Positions 18,691 to 29,924 of a stretch of DNA of 64,000 nt are shown here, piece after piece. Location of the stretch: NCBI RefSeq assembly GCF_921293095.1, contig NC_060249.1, positions 75,713,907-75,777,906 on the forward strand, given 5' to 3'. The notes beneath the pieces are model-generated. The model was not told the DNA's origin. It saw nothing but the letters and a program-made list of their open reading frames with translations, and did no database searches. Source of the stretch: Ischnura elegans. Its lineage: Eukaryota > Arthropoda > Insecta > Odonata > Coenagrionidae. A program made the translations under genes and the position numbers. Positions within the stretch are counted from its first letter, which is position 1, and each line of letters opens with the position of its first letter.

Positions 18691-19906
18691 CTTAAAACTA
18701 CATTACTACTACTACTGCTACTACCCTGCTACACCAATCTTTTCATTATTTGCTACAGTGATTTGCATGTCAGTACCAGCATTAGAATCTAAGTCAGACA
18801 GCCAATCTCTGCGCCTCGTCATGTGAGCAGACAAACAAGAGTCTATATACCATTTTTCAGGCCGTACTTGACTTGACATCGCCTTGAGTCAGGCAACATT
18901 TTCTCTCTACACTCAGAATTTAAAGAATTCGAATAGCCTATAGGATTTACATTAATACCCGCACTTTTATCTAGGCAATCACGGGGAAAATGTCCATACT
19001 CGTGCCATTTATAACATCTGACATCTTGTTTATGTCGAATCCCGTTTTCTTTCGATAACCTGTATCAGACTTCTTCCCACCAGATGACGGAAAGGTGCAC
19101 TTGTTGCTCTTGTACATCGTGGTAAAAGCAACTGCTGACGCCTTCATGTCAGTTGGCACCCTGTTACCCTCTTGGAGCAGCTTCTGATTTACTGTCTCCA
19201 TCTTGAGCTTGTCCGTCGCTGTGTTCTCCACAGCAATCCGGAACGGCCGGTAGTCCTCCGTTAGCCCTCTCAGCATCAGGACTGCGAGGGACTCGTCGTC
19301 TACCTGCTTCCCCATGCTCTTTAATTTAGCGTCAATCTCCGTGAACTTATTCACATTTTCTTCTATGTCGGAATAATTCACTAATTTCACATCGAAAAAC
19401 TGAACAATGAGAGCAATATGTCGATTTACACTTCTGTTCTCATACGTGGCCTTCAGATGTAACCATGACATACCATAGGTCTGTCTGCTTACCCGTCACC
19501 TCCATTTTAGGGCCATACTCAAGGAGCATGTAGATTTTAGGTCTCGCTTTTTGAGCTAGCTTCTTCTGTATCGCCGAGGTACTAGCAGACAACTCTTCAC
19601 TCACGAAGTCCGTCATATTCTCATGGATGAGATACATTTCCATATCCATGGCCCAAGTCTCGTAATTCGCTGCTCCCCGAAACTTCTCCATCTGCGGCAA
19701 CGAACTCGCTCCGTAGTGAATGTTCGTGATGCATGTTGCAATTTCTTCGCCCATTTTTGACGCACAAACTAGAAACACTTAGTTCGCCACAACGTGGTCT
19801 CGCGACACAGGCTAAAAAAATTAATTTTTATAAAAACGCACGCGAATTACTGGGAATAAACGTACCCATAGACTAGTGCGAAAAATCCACAGAGGAAAAA
19901 TCATTC

Positions 19907-19978
19907 GCCTTGACCGGGATTCGAACCCGGATCCCTCGATTTCCGGCCGAGTGCGTTAGCCGATTAAGCTACCGAGGC
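19907..19978 (-). tRNA. tRNA-like sequence (tRNA pseudogene or SINE head)
   Basis: On the minus strand 72 bases fold as a cloverleaf. The acceptor stem is GCCTCGG/TCAAGGC with one mismatch, a D arm is present, the anticodon stem is CTCGG/TCGAG, and the T arm CCGGGTTCGAATCCCGG is perfect. The anticodon loop CCGGAAA lacks the universal U33 and would give GGA (Ser), but the long variable arm expected of tRNA-Ser is missing. Box A and box B are recognisable. It is more likely a tRNA-derived repeat than a working tRNA. Confidence 0.6.
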
Positions 19979-20149
19979 GTCATTCTCCCCTGTGGAAATT
20001 TCTTCCCCTTTTGCGGGGTTGAAGTGTTACAATCTGATGAAGCACGTAACCTGATGTCGACAGGGTACAGAAAAGTTCAAAAACTGGTTGCAATGAATTT
20101 AGGATTAATGGAAAGAATCATACACACAGTATTTCATGTTGCTTATACT

Positions 20150-21475
20150 TAACTATTTATTGTATTGCTGGAACATTTTTAACAACTTGATACAGTCCAA
20201 AAAATGTTGTAAACTCACTCCAAAAAATGTTGTCATTAAACAAGTGGTGGGCCAATCTGTCCCTTTTTCGAGCTCCCTCCACATTGCTGCCCTCTCGCAC
20301 AGCGACATTAGGCTGCTCGAAGTTAAGGGCACCTTCATTCAGAGCAGGTACCCACTCCGGATAAAAGTACTCCTTCTGCTGTTCACAAATATTATGAAGT
20401 GCCACACAAGCCTTCCCCACATGCTGAACATTATTAACTCCGAGATCCATCATCTACAACAGCACGCGCAGTTTGTACACATGGCCTCGGGAGAGAGGGA
20501 GACAAAGGGAAGCCTCCATCCCCAATTATATGCAGTTTTGAGTCGCACTCTCTACGCTCGAGCTCTACTTTCAGGCCACCAAAATTATACACAGTGGCAT
20601 CTTTGACTCTTCCTGGCCTGCCTATATTAGTATACAGGAACTTATATTCATGGTCTACCAGGGCCATCAACACCATTAAGTGATACCCCTTGTAATTCCA
20701 ATAGTCCATTGGATCTTCCGACGGCTTTATGATTCGGATGTGGGTGCCGGCAATGGCACCAAAAGTATTGAGGAATTGCCAGAGACTCCAAACCACCTGG
20801 CAGTTTCCTCTTTGCGAGCATTGTCCCTGGAAAATTGCACTATCAAAGGGAGCACTTCTTTGTTTCAGGCGTCACAAAGCTCGTACAAAATTGAGGGTAC
20901 AGTGCTCGCACCAACCCAGAACATGTCCCCAACAGCCCAGAAATCAGAGTAGCCCTTAAGGCAAAATATGGCTATCGCCACCCTCTTCTCCACCTTAATA
21001 CAATTCCTCATCTCGCGTGTTCTGCCTCTCTATAGAGGCAGACAAAACACCCAGCAGGGTGAAAAATGTCTCTCGCCCCATTCGGAATTTCTTACGGAAC
21101 CTTTCCTCCGTTTAGAAGGGCACCACTTTCTCCCAATACCCTTCCTCCGAACTGAGGAAGTGCAACTCCGGCTGTAGCCACCTCCGTCGCTCTCTTCCTC
21201 GACCTCTCAAAAATTGAAGAGCCAACCTCCTCAAGCGTAGCCGCCGCATTAACGTTCGGGTCACCATCTATCCGGCGTTTTCTTTCGGAGGCTTTCTTTG
21301 ACAGACCTTTAATAAACTGAAACACAAGTAACATTTGGTTGACTGGGTTGTAAAACGCAAATTACATTTCAACAAATAATTAAACTTTTCACACCACAAA
21401 CCTCTGGAATTAATACATTTTCATCCTCGAATGAAAATTCATCTGGAAATCCTTCAATTTCACCGCCTTCCATTT
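20150..21475 (-). pseudogene. PIF/Harbinger transposase relic (HARBI1-like), copy 2
   Basis: Reading right to left, a first exon starts with ATG at 21475 (MEGGEIEGFPDEF...), a short intron follows (donor near 21403, acceptor TGTGTTTCAG near 21320), then a basic region with KKASERKRRI. Next come a helix-turn-helix/N-terminal domain (KVEKRVAIAIFCLKG; 20900-21040) and the DDE domain (20434-20796: FGAIAGTHIRI with the first D replaced by A, then DYWNYKGYHLMVLMALVDHEYKFLYTNIGRPGRVKDATVYN with the second D). The C-terminal part (20157-20453) holds ACVALHNICEQ. Several frame breaks and the D-to-A change make it inactive. No terminal repeats were recognised. Confidence 0.75.
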
Positions 21476-21799
21476 CTTAATGTCTTCAATTGAAACTGTT
21501 AGCGATATCACGCCACACAGGAAAATGGCTACGTTCACCCGCTTTCAGTTTTTTTAGAAGTTGAAATCATTGCCTTCAGATGGCGAGGTGTCGACTTAAG
21601 CCTCTCATTAAGAACGGGTTCGCGCTGAGAGATTTGGCTGAGCTAAGCCGGACGAGCTGATCCTAGCGTGTAGAACAGGCACTAAGCACCTTCTGTCACA
21701 TGACAGTTTTTTTAATCAGGCGCAAGATAAAGTGGACGAATCGAAATAATATATAGCGAAGCGAAGAAAGAGATTAAGCGGATAGTTTACCTACTCTTG

Positions 21800-22540
21800 A
21801 ACATACTACATCTGAAATCTTGGGTTTTTCATGAACATATGAGCACAAACACAGAAAGATTGTTCTTGTGATTTGTTAATCATCATCATGAATGCAACAC
21901 GAACTGGAATTCGTTTAATGTCAAAAGGGCATATAAGTTTGGATCATGGAATCTTCGGAATGAGAACTTCCTCAATTTTGAATTTTTCTTTGAGTATAGT
22001 CGCTTGAATCACATTCACTGTCAGTTTTTTTTAATCACCAAACGCGTTTTGTTAGATAGTTTTGGTAGCTTTAGGTTTCGAAAGATCATGAACATAGACC
22101 AAACCTTTAGCTGTAAATCGTTCCGTGGTAAGCCAGGTACGTCTAAGGACTTTAAAATGAAGACAGATAGTTGGTGACTTCGTCTTCATTTTTACACAAG
22201 TGATAGACTTGAATTCATGCAGAGTATCAACTATTTGATCCTGATTTACCTAGTTTGAGTTATAAATATCTTCGTTCTAGGCCGTCAAAATTGCACGCTC
22301 AATAAACCATTTGTGATTTTTGTGGTGATCAATCATATTCGGGAACGCTTTGTTGATGAGCTCACCTTCCCATGAAACTAATTTGCAAAATTTCCGAGGA
22401 AGTGAAATCAAACTGCTCGATTCGTCGACAGAAGCACGGACCTTACCGATTGTCAACAATTGTTTGAAGATGTTTACAAACACGGTAGTGAAGTACAACT
22501 CGAGCTGGGCCATGGCCTCATTTAATACAGGCCGGAACAT
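21800..22540 (-). pseudogene. Helitron Rep/helicase C-terminal relic
   Basis: The segment LPRKFCKLVSWEGELINKAF...NHKWFIERAIL (22277-22540, minus) matches the PIF1-like helicase of Helitrons just before the ERAIL motif. To the left, decayed stretches correspond to the later RNLKLPKL-type motif (where RNL-P-LCNGT is usual) and the IPIRVAFMMMINKSQ-type motif (usually FPVRLAFAMTINKSQGQ). Several stops and frame changes are present. No Helitron 3' hairpin end was identified. Confidence 0.65.
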
Positions 22541-22662
22541 GGAAATTTGGCAAATGTGTGGGGGTCCTTTCGTGTTTGTTTAAGATCATGGCGACGTATG
22601 CGTGAAGCGTATCCGTGTGACCAAAGAAGCATTAAATCTCTTGTAAAAAAAGCAGAACTGGA

Positions 22663-24298
22663 CCCCGAACGGGGGGAAGAGAGTAATCTCTTCCTTTGGG
22701 GAGTCGCGCCCCCACGGACCCGAGCCCACCGGGGAGACAACCTCGTCAGAAAACCCTCCGTACGCTAGGATAGCGTCCACACAGCATGTGACTCTGCTGT
22801 GCTGAGTAGCCAAAACATCTGGCGTCCAGATTCACCCACGCGTTTGCCGTGCGTGGAGACCAAGGAGTACAAGGGGGCGAAGGGGATCCTGGTGGGTGAG
22901 TTCTCCGGCACCCAGCTGGGCGTCGGAAACCCGGTATGGGCTGGAGTTCAATACCCCACTTCGACCCTGTATTCCCCGCAAAACGGGCGGCCGAGAAGGG
23001 CCAAACTCGGTCAATCGGCTCCTGGCGGCTGTGGAGCTTGGCGGCTCCTTCCGAGCGTACGCCAGGACGGGTTAGTGCTGGAGATATGGGGGTCTCCGTA
23101 GGGCGGCCGAAGGCGTGTGGGTTAGGAGGGCCCTTGCGCCGGAGGTTGTAACCCGAAGGAGACCCCCAATCGAAGGTTCCTATGTCCCTAGGGTAGACCT
23201 GACGACCACACCGGGTTGCGTTGTGGCGTCCCAAATGTGTGGCTCCGTGGTGGGTGGGGAGCCCAGTGGATGAAAAAGTTAAGTTTTATGGAAACCAATA
23301 ATCTTCCTCCGACGAAAAGATCCCGTCCTAACCAGGCCGGGGGAGAAAAGCTTTTCTGCGCGTCCAAGCGCCACCTAATTATGAAGTGTTCTAGGGATAA
23401 CGAGACTTTCACTAAGGTGTTTCCATTCGTTATATAGCGCTTTTTCTCGTGCTATCTGAAGGGCGACTTGAAATCAGCCAAAAAATCACGGGGTGGTACC
23501 TTGCTATTAGAGACAGCTATTGACATACAGAGCGAGAAACTCTTAGGCATTAAGATGTTTAATGAGTTGCCGGTGACAGTGGAGCCACACCGTACACTTA
23601 ACAGTTAGAAGGGGGTCGTATCTCATTTCGATTTCCTGCACTTGGACGCCAAAACTATTGCTGAAGAGATGGCGTCGCAGGGCGTTACAGGATGCCGAAA
23701 GGTCACAAGCCGTTGAAACGGTGAGATAAAAAGCACCACCTCCGTGATCCTCACGTTCGCTATGGAAACCCTCCCCAGCAGGGTATTTATTGGGTACGAA
23801 TCGGTTCCCGTGAGACTGTTCATCCCCAGCCCCATGCGTTCTTTATAGTGCCAGCGCTTCGGCAACATCGCTGCGCGATGTGATGGCAAGGCCACCTGCC
23901 CGCGCTGCGGCGAGGACAAGCACGATGGGGACAAGTGCGCTGAAGAGGCCTGCTGCGTGAATTGCGAGGGTACCCATGCGGCTTACTCTCACGATTGCCC
24001 GAAAATGATAGAGGAACGGAAGATCATGGAAATTAAAACTCTGGAAAAAATCTCTCTACCTAGAGGCAAGGAAAAAGTTTAAAGCCCTTAGTGCCCCCAC
24101 TTTCTCGCGTTCCTTTAACGCAATCGCCTCCGCTCCAGCTAAGAAGTGCACCATATCCACACAGAATCTGAAAAGCAGAAAGAAGTACTTCATAAAGCAA
24201 ATGCGAATAATAGTAGCTATACTAAAAAAACACCTCTAATACTACCGTAGTGTCTCCCAAAAGAGTCACCAAGAAAACCAATGAAAAACCTGTTCAGC
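22663..24298 (+). mobile_element. I-clade LINE, copy D, first block (5' leader and most of ORF1)
   Basis: The copy begins CCCC-GAAC-GGGG and the GTAA-capped stem, so the 5' end is complete. The leader leads to ORF1 at about 23288. ORF1 is decayed with several stops and frameshifts, but the zinc-knuckle region (about 23850-23990) is plain: CQRFGNIAARC, CPRCGEDKHDGDKC, CVNCEGTHAAYSHDC. It is interrupted at 24298 by copy E and resumes at 29925. Its wear relative to A, B, E and H marks it as older. Confidence 0.85.
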
Positions 24299-24837
24299 CC
24301 CCCACAAGGGGGGAAGAGGGTGATCTCTTCCTTTGGGGAGCCGCGCCCCCACGGACCGGAGCCCACCGAGGAGACAACCTCGTTAAAAAAACCCCGGTAC
24401 GACTAGGGTAGCGTCCGGACAGTCATGTGGGCCCGACTGTCCATGTAAGGCGATACCATCCTGCCTTAGCCCACCCACGTGTTTGCCGTGCGTGGCGACC
24501 CGTGTCGCAGGGAACTGGGATCCTGGTGGCTGAGGGGGCCTCCTCTGTGGGAGGGGAGAATCCCCAACACTCCACTTTGGCCCCTGACTCTCCTAGACGG
24601 GCGGCCGGGAACTAACCCATTCCCGGTCAATCGGCTCCTGGCGGCTGGGGAGCTTGGCGGCTCCTTTCGAGCGTACGCCAGGAAGGGTGAGCGTGATCCA
24701 AAGGGACACTGCCAAGAGCATTCTCGGAGGGGCACGTCTATATCTTCGGGGGAACCTGGCGCTCTGCACCGGCCCGCGGTGCATCGTCCCCTTGTCGGAC
24801 TCCATGGTGGGTGGGGCCCCGGAGATGAATATAATCA

Positions 24838-26028
24838 ATGTCTATGGATATCCAAAACCCAACACCCATTGCCTCTAGGGAGGCTAATCCCAGCAAAAGG
24901 CTATGTACGGAAAATGTACTACAGAATGATTACCCTTCTTACGTAGTAATGAGCAGCATAGAAGAAGGAGCTTTGAAAAAAGTGTCTCCGTTCGTAATCG
25001 CGAAAGTGATCCAGGGGTTGGTTGGCGATGTAAAAACAGCGAAGAGACTGCGGTCAGGTTCTCTCCTCATACAGGTCAACAATTCAAGACAAGCAAAGAG
25101 ACTGCTTGAGGTGAAAGAGTTCTTCCAAGTCCCAGTGAAAGTTGATCCCCACCGATCACTTAACACTTGTGACGGCGTCGTAACATCTTGGGATCTTTCA
25201 GACTGCACCGAGGAGGAAATCAAAGAAGGTCTGAAAGACCAAAAGGTGATATCGGTCCGCCGCTTGAAAACGAGGCGAAGCGGCACTCTAAAGGACACGA
25301 ACAGCTTTGTCCTCACCTTCGCCCTTCCGAAGCTTCCCGCGTCCATCTATGTATGCTACAGCGCTATCCAAGTTCGACCGTATATTCCTAAGCCTATCCG
25401 ATGCTTCCGTTGTCAAAGGTATGGACACACATCAGGCAACTGTAAAGGAGAGGAACTCTGTGGTAGATGCTCTCTGAAGAAGCACGAAGGAGACTGTAGT
25501 GAAAAGGAAAAATGTGTGAACTGCCATAGAGACCATTCAGCGTGGTCAGCATCCTGCCCAATATTTGCAGAAGAAAAGAAAATACAAGAAATAAAAACCT
25601 CAAAGAAAATAACTTACGGAGAAGCCAAGAAAGAATTCAGAGCTCTGAACCCTGTTTTCTCTGGAAAATCCTATAGCCAGGTGACGGCCAAAAAATATGT
25701 GGACGCTGCCGTGCAGACACACACGCCTTCTGTATGCGCGCCATGCAAAGGCGTGTTCCTGCCCGCCAAGCCTAAGAACTTAACAAGTATCAGCATCACG
25801 AAGGATAAAGCTAAGGCTACTGCGGAGAGTGACTCTTCGGGCGAAAACTCGCCTTCATCAAAGAAGGCCAAAACACTCTTACGAAAAACTCATTTAAAAA
25901 AATCAGACCTCGAGGAGGATGCAGTATCAGACGATATGATGGACGCCGATCCCTCCGAGGTAGCTAAACAATTTAAATGCTTGACAAATCCTCCAGGAAA
26001 GGGGAAGACGAGACTACGACGATCGTAG
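24838..26028 (+). CDS. ORF1 nucleic-acid-binding protein, copy E (396 aa)
   Basis: This is the intact ORF1 of the second I-clade subfamily. Three zinc knuckles lie at about residues 185-240: CFRCQRYGHTSGNC, CGRCSLKKHEGDC and CVNCHRDHSAWSASC, followed by FAEEKKIQEIKTSKKITY, the same layout as in copy A. The C-terminal third is long, polar and acidic (SDSSGENSPSSKKAK, EEDAVSDDMMDADPSE) and ends in a basic RLRRS tail. It is expected to bind element RNA. The 44 bases between its stop and the ORF2 ATG are much fewer than the 183 in copy A. Confidence 0.9.
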   Translation: MSMDIQNPTPIASREANPSKRLCTENVLQNDYPSYVVMSSIEEGALKKVSPFVIAKVIQGLVGDVKTAKRLRSGSLLIQVNNSRQAKRLLEVKEFFQVPVKVDPHRSLNTCDGVVTSWDLSDCTEEEIKEGLKDQKVISVRRLKTRRSGTLKDTNSFVLTFALPKLPASIYVCYSAIQVRPYIPKPIRCFRCQRYGHTSGNCKGEELCGRCSLKKHEGDCSEKEKCVNCHRDHSAWSASCPIFAEEKKIQEIKTSKKITYGEAKKEFRALNPVFSGKSYSQVTAKKYVDAAVQTHTPSVCAPCKGVFLPAKPKNLTSISITKDKAKATAESDSSGENSPSSKKAKTLLRKTHLKKSDLEEDAVSDDMMDADPSEVAKQFKCLTNPPGKGKTRLRRS

Positions 26029-26072
26029 TCGACCGTATAAGTTTTTAATACCTTTATCTCTTTTTATTAATC

Positions 26073-29000
26073 ATGAATTTTATGTTTAAAACCTTACAGT
26101 GGAACTGTAACGGTATTTACAGACACAAGGAGGAACTGTATGCTCTAGTTAAGAATTCCAACACATCCTGCGTATGTCTGCAGGAAACCCATCTGAAACC
26201 ATCCGACAGAATGTCACTACAGGGCTATTGCGTTTACCGGGCCGATGATATTAGTGGCAATAGAGCCCAGGGAGGGGTTGCAATAGCTGTCCGGGAGAGC
26301 ATTTACTCCTCACAGATCATTTTAAGAACCCCCCTCAGGCAATTGCAGTTTCTGTAGCCACCCCAGAGTTAGTTACCTTTTGTAACGTTTACTTGCCCCA
26401 GTGGGCACCTGTAAACAAGAATGCCCTAGAGTCGCTAGTCGCTCAGCTTCCAAAACCACACGTGCTGTTGGGGGATTTTAATGCTCATGACTCCCTTTGG
26501 GGAAGCAACAGAGCACAAGCTAATATGTAGTAGAGGAAAGCTAATAGCTAATTTTATTAATGATTTTAATTTTATTTTACTCAACAACGGCGAACACACT
26601 CGTTTCAATAGTCATAATGGAGAGTTTTCGGTTATTGACTTGTGTTTTTATAGTTGTAGTTTAGGAGCTAGATTACAGCTGTCAGTACATAACGACCTCT
26701 GCGGGAGCGACCATTTCCCGATTTTTATTTCAAAACCGAGTAGACGAACTTGCGATTTTAACGGACCCCGTACTTGGACGATTAAAAAAGGGGACTGGCC
26801 GCTTTTTAGAAATCTTTTCAATTTTACATTTACTGACGACCGAAATGGAGCTGAAAATGTTTTAACCCTTACGAAAGCTATATTGGATGCTGCCGAAGCT
26901 AGCGTCCCTAGGACATCGATAGCTGCAAGGCGTCCACCCGTCCCATGGTGGAACAACGAGTGCGCAGAAGCTATTGCCGCAAGGAAAAGAGCACTTAAGA
27001 ACTTTCAAAAATACCCAACTACAATGAACGTGGCAGCTTTCCGACGACTCCGGGCCAAAGCTAGGCGGATAATCAAGGAAAATAAAAAGGCTTCGTGGAT
27101 TTCCTATGCGTCCCAAATAAACTTTCGGACTCCTATATCTAAGGTATGGGAAAAGGTGAATAAAATCACAGGAAACCGAACGTCCACTGCTATCGCTGGC
27201 CTAAAAGCGGGACCCAAAATTGCAACTTCCAGACAGGAAGTCGCGGAAGCATTTGTGGAGCACTTCGCTGAAGTAAGCTCTTCCAAAAATTATGATCAGG
27301 CATTCATATCAATGAGACGGATAGCTGAGGCAGCCCCTATGAATTTTGACAATAAAGCGGACTTTCCATATAATGAGCCCTTTAGTCTATGGGAACTCGA
27401 AGCCGCAATCGCATGCTCAAAGAATACAGCTCCAGGTGGCGATAACATCCACTATGCCTTTATACGGAATCTCCCCGTTAAGGCTTTTGCTGATATATTG
27501 TCAACGTTCAACCAGATCTGGTATGATGGATCTTTCCCGGATGCATGGCGGGAATCTGTAGTCATCCTTGTCCTTAAACAGGGTAAGGATCGCAGCGATC
27601 CTGGGAGCTGCCGCCCCATATCACTAACAAGTAGCCTCTGTAAAATAATGGAGAGAATGGTTAACCGACGCCCGGTTTGGTATCTTGAAAGCCGAGACCT
27701 TCTCTCCAAAATTCAATGTGGCTTTCGCCGCAACCGATCGACAACGGATCATCTCGTCAGAAGCACCAACTTCATACACGAAGCCTTTTTGCTCCGACAG
27801 CACGTCATAGCAGTATTTTTCGATATAGAAAAAGCCTATGACCGATTATGGCGACACAAAGTTTTAAAAACTGCATGAATGGGGTTTTAGGGGCAACCTT
27901 TTAACTTTTATCAGGAATTTCCTAGAAGAACGGGTCTTTAGAGTTAGAATCCACAACATCCTGTCAAGTTCCCGCACCCAAGAAAACGGGGTCCCTCAAG
28001 GTTGTATTTTAAGCGTCACGCTGTTTGCTATCGCAATTAACAGCATTTAGGAATGCATAATACCTCCGGTAATTGGATCCTTATTCGTTGATGACTTGGC
28101 GGTTTTTTGCCGGGCATCCACGCTCCATTCCGCTACGAGGCAAATTCAGATGACCCTCAATCGGATCGAGTAGTGGTCCAACTACAATGGTCTTCGATTC
28201 TCGCCTGAGAAGACAAAATGCATGCACTTTTACCGATTACGTGGAATATTCCCTATACCATCCCTGTTCCTCGGCAGAAAGAAGCTACCTTTTGTGCAGA
28301 CGACTCGTTTTTTAGGGCTGATATTCGACTTTCGGTTGAATTGGCGCGACCACACCTCTATTGTTCGGGACAAATGTTTTAAAAATTTGAACGTAATGAG
28401 AGTTTTAGCAAGTACGACTTGGGGTGCTGACCGAACCACGATGCTCATGTTCTATAGAGCTTTGGTGAGGTCTAAACTTGAGTATGGTTCGGTTGCCTAC
28501 TCTTCGACCCGAGAGTCCTATTTAAGACCTTTGACGACAGTACACAATGCTGGCCTCCGGTTGGCCACTGGTGCGTTCAGGACCAGCCCGATTACTAGTA
28601 TCTACGCTGACTGTGGGGAACCACCGTTATCCATCCGGAGAAATATTTTAATGTGCAATTATGCTGCCAAAATTTTATCATTAAAAGATCACCCTTGTTT
28701 TAATGCAATTTTTAAACCTAGATTTGTGGATGTTTTTAACCGTAGGACAAGATCTACGAAGCCTTTAGGCGTGCGATTTCGTAATTTCATGAATGAAGCT
28801 GAGTTTCGGCTACCCGACATCATCCACCAAGGATGCTCAGCTAACCCGCCGTGGGTCATTCCACGACCAGACGTTATTTTTTCTTTAGCGCGGGGAGCTA
28901 AGTCCTTCACTTTGGATTTGGAGTACAAGCTCCTTTTTAAAGAAGTCCTCGAACGCAAACCGCGGCTTGTACCCATTTATACTGACGGCTCAAAATCCGA

Positions 29001-29778
29001 ATCAGCTGGTGCCTGCGCCGTCATTCCTTATTATGGCGGCACGATCCAAGCTAAACTCAACCCGCTCTGCAGTATATACAACGCAGAACTTCTTGCCATA
29101 AAATATGCTCTGGAAAATATATCTTTACGCAAGTCCTATTTAATCTGCTCAGACTCCTTAAGTGCACTCCGTGCCATTTCAGATTACTACCCCTCTCATC
29201 CCTTGGTGCAGTCCATACAAGATACCCTTTACTCTTTGAGCAGGAAGGGCATTACAATTTCTTTCATGTGGATCCCGGGGCATGTCGGAATTCGAGGCAA
29301 TGAGATAGCGGATGCAGCAGCGAAGAAGGCACTTAGTAAAACCGACATCGATTTCGATAGGATCTCCTCGGACGATCGAAGAGCCGCACTGAAGAGAATA
29401 TGCATGGAGCAATGGCAAGAGGTGTGGAATAATATCGCTGGCAATAAACTAAGAAACATCAAAGTAGAGACGACCGCTTGGTCCACCTCAGCCAGGAATA
29501 GTCGTAGGGAAGAGGTCGCCCTCACTAGGCTTAGAATTGGTCATACTGCGCTCACACATGCATACCTCTTCACCGAAGAGAAACAACCTCCCCGCTGTGA
29601 TAGTTGTGATTGCATCCTTACTGTGAGACACGTTCTGGAGGAATGTACAAAATACTCTCTTGAACGCAGGGAACTAGTTGGAAACCAAGATATACGAACC
29701 ATTCTGGGTAATAATTTGGATAATATTAATAATGTAATGCAATATATCGTCAACACCGGAATAATTAAACTCTTGTGA
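26073..29778 (+). pseudogene. ORF2, copy E: endonuclease-RT-RNase H, broken
   Basis: The endonuclease start (LQWNCNGIYRHKEEL, QETHLK) lies at 26073-26357. A 1-base deletion relative to copy H (near 26333) and stop codons at about 26527 break it. A second block, 26481-27878, carries CGSDHFPI and the RT motifs SCRPISLTSSLCKIMERM and FFDIEKAYDRLW. A frame change near 27870 and stops near 28048 and 28172 follow, with FVDD in between (about 28090). The last block, 28222-29778, is open and carries the thumb, RNase H (YTDGSKSES, NAELLAIKYAL, CSDSLSAL, NEIADAAAKKAL) and the C-terminal CDSCDCILTVRHVLEEC motif. Confidence 0.88.
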
Positions 29779-29861
29779 CCTCATACAATGGGATACCCTA
29801 TTTTTGTTGAAAGCGCTTAATAGAACCCAATAAGCTTCCTTAAGGTTAGCGAACTATGAGA

Positions 29862-29890
29862 GGTGCAAATGACCTTGCTGTCGACGCACC
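29862..29890 (+). promoter_or_regulatory. 3'-terminal hairpin of copy E
   Basis: GGTGC (29862-29866) pairs with GCACC (29886-29890), inner stem GAC/GTC around CTTGCT. The (TAC)n tail follows at about 29905-29913. Confidence 0.65.
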
Positions 29891-29924
29891 CCAAAAAACG
29901 CATCTCTACTACTACCTGTTCAGC

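Larger units (their letters stand above)
17412..18724 (+). mobile_element. I-clade LINE, copy C (internally deleted, 1.3 kb, both ends kept)
   Basis: Copy C keeps the full 5' leader (CCCC-ACCC-GGGA, then a GNRA-capped stem with loop GTGA) and the start of ORF1. It then jumps to a short ORF2 segment before the RT and jumps again to the ORF2 C-terminus (REEIVITRLRVGHCAMAHSYLFTEDKIPP), ending in the terminal hairpin (18662-18690) and (TAC)n tail. It therefore looks like a non-autonomous deletion derivative that could be mobilised in trans. It lies in the fossil Copia element between its protease and RT regions. No clear target-site duplication was found. Confidence 0.85.
9260..19790 (-). mobile_element. 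Copia (Ty1-type) LTR retrotransposon, fossil, split by three LINEs
   Basis: An old Copia element reads right to left. Gag lies at about 18960-19790, a protease-type segment at about 18740-18870, reverse transcriptase at about 15186-15570, and a further pol segment at about 9260-9486. It is interrupted by I-clade LINE C (17412-18724), a PHD-finger LINE (about 15570-17250) and I-clade LINE A (9487-15173). It is broken, with several breaks besides the three insertions, and integrase was not recognised. No LTR pair was identified. It must be older than all three LINEs within it. Confidence 0.75.
24300..29913 (+). mobile_element. I-clade LINE, copy E (full length, second subfamily), inside copy D
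   Basis: Copy E starts with CCCC-ACAA-GGGG and a GTGA-capped stem and ends with hairpin 29862-29890 and (TAC)n. It lies in the ORF1 of copy D and is bounded by the target-site duplicate (a)cctgttcagc at 24289-24298 and 29915-29924. It differs from A/B in leader and ORF1 but is almost identical to copy H (53025) over their shared part. ORF1 is intact; ORF2 has about five breaks. Confidence 0.92.

Noticed and set aside
24939-25346. Minus-strand frames over LINE ORF1 (also 53645-54052)
   Set aside because: Shadows of the strongly coding + strand ORF1, identical between copies only because the copies are.
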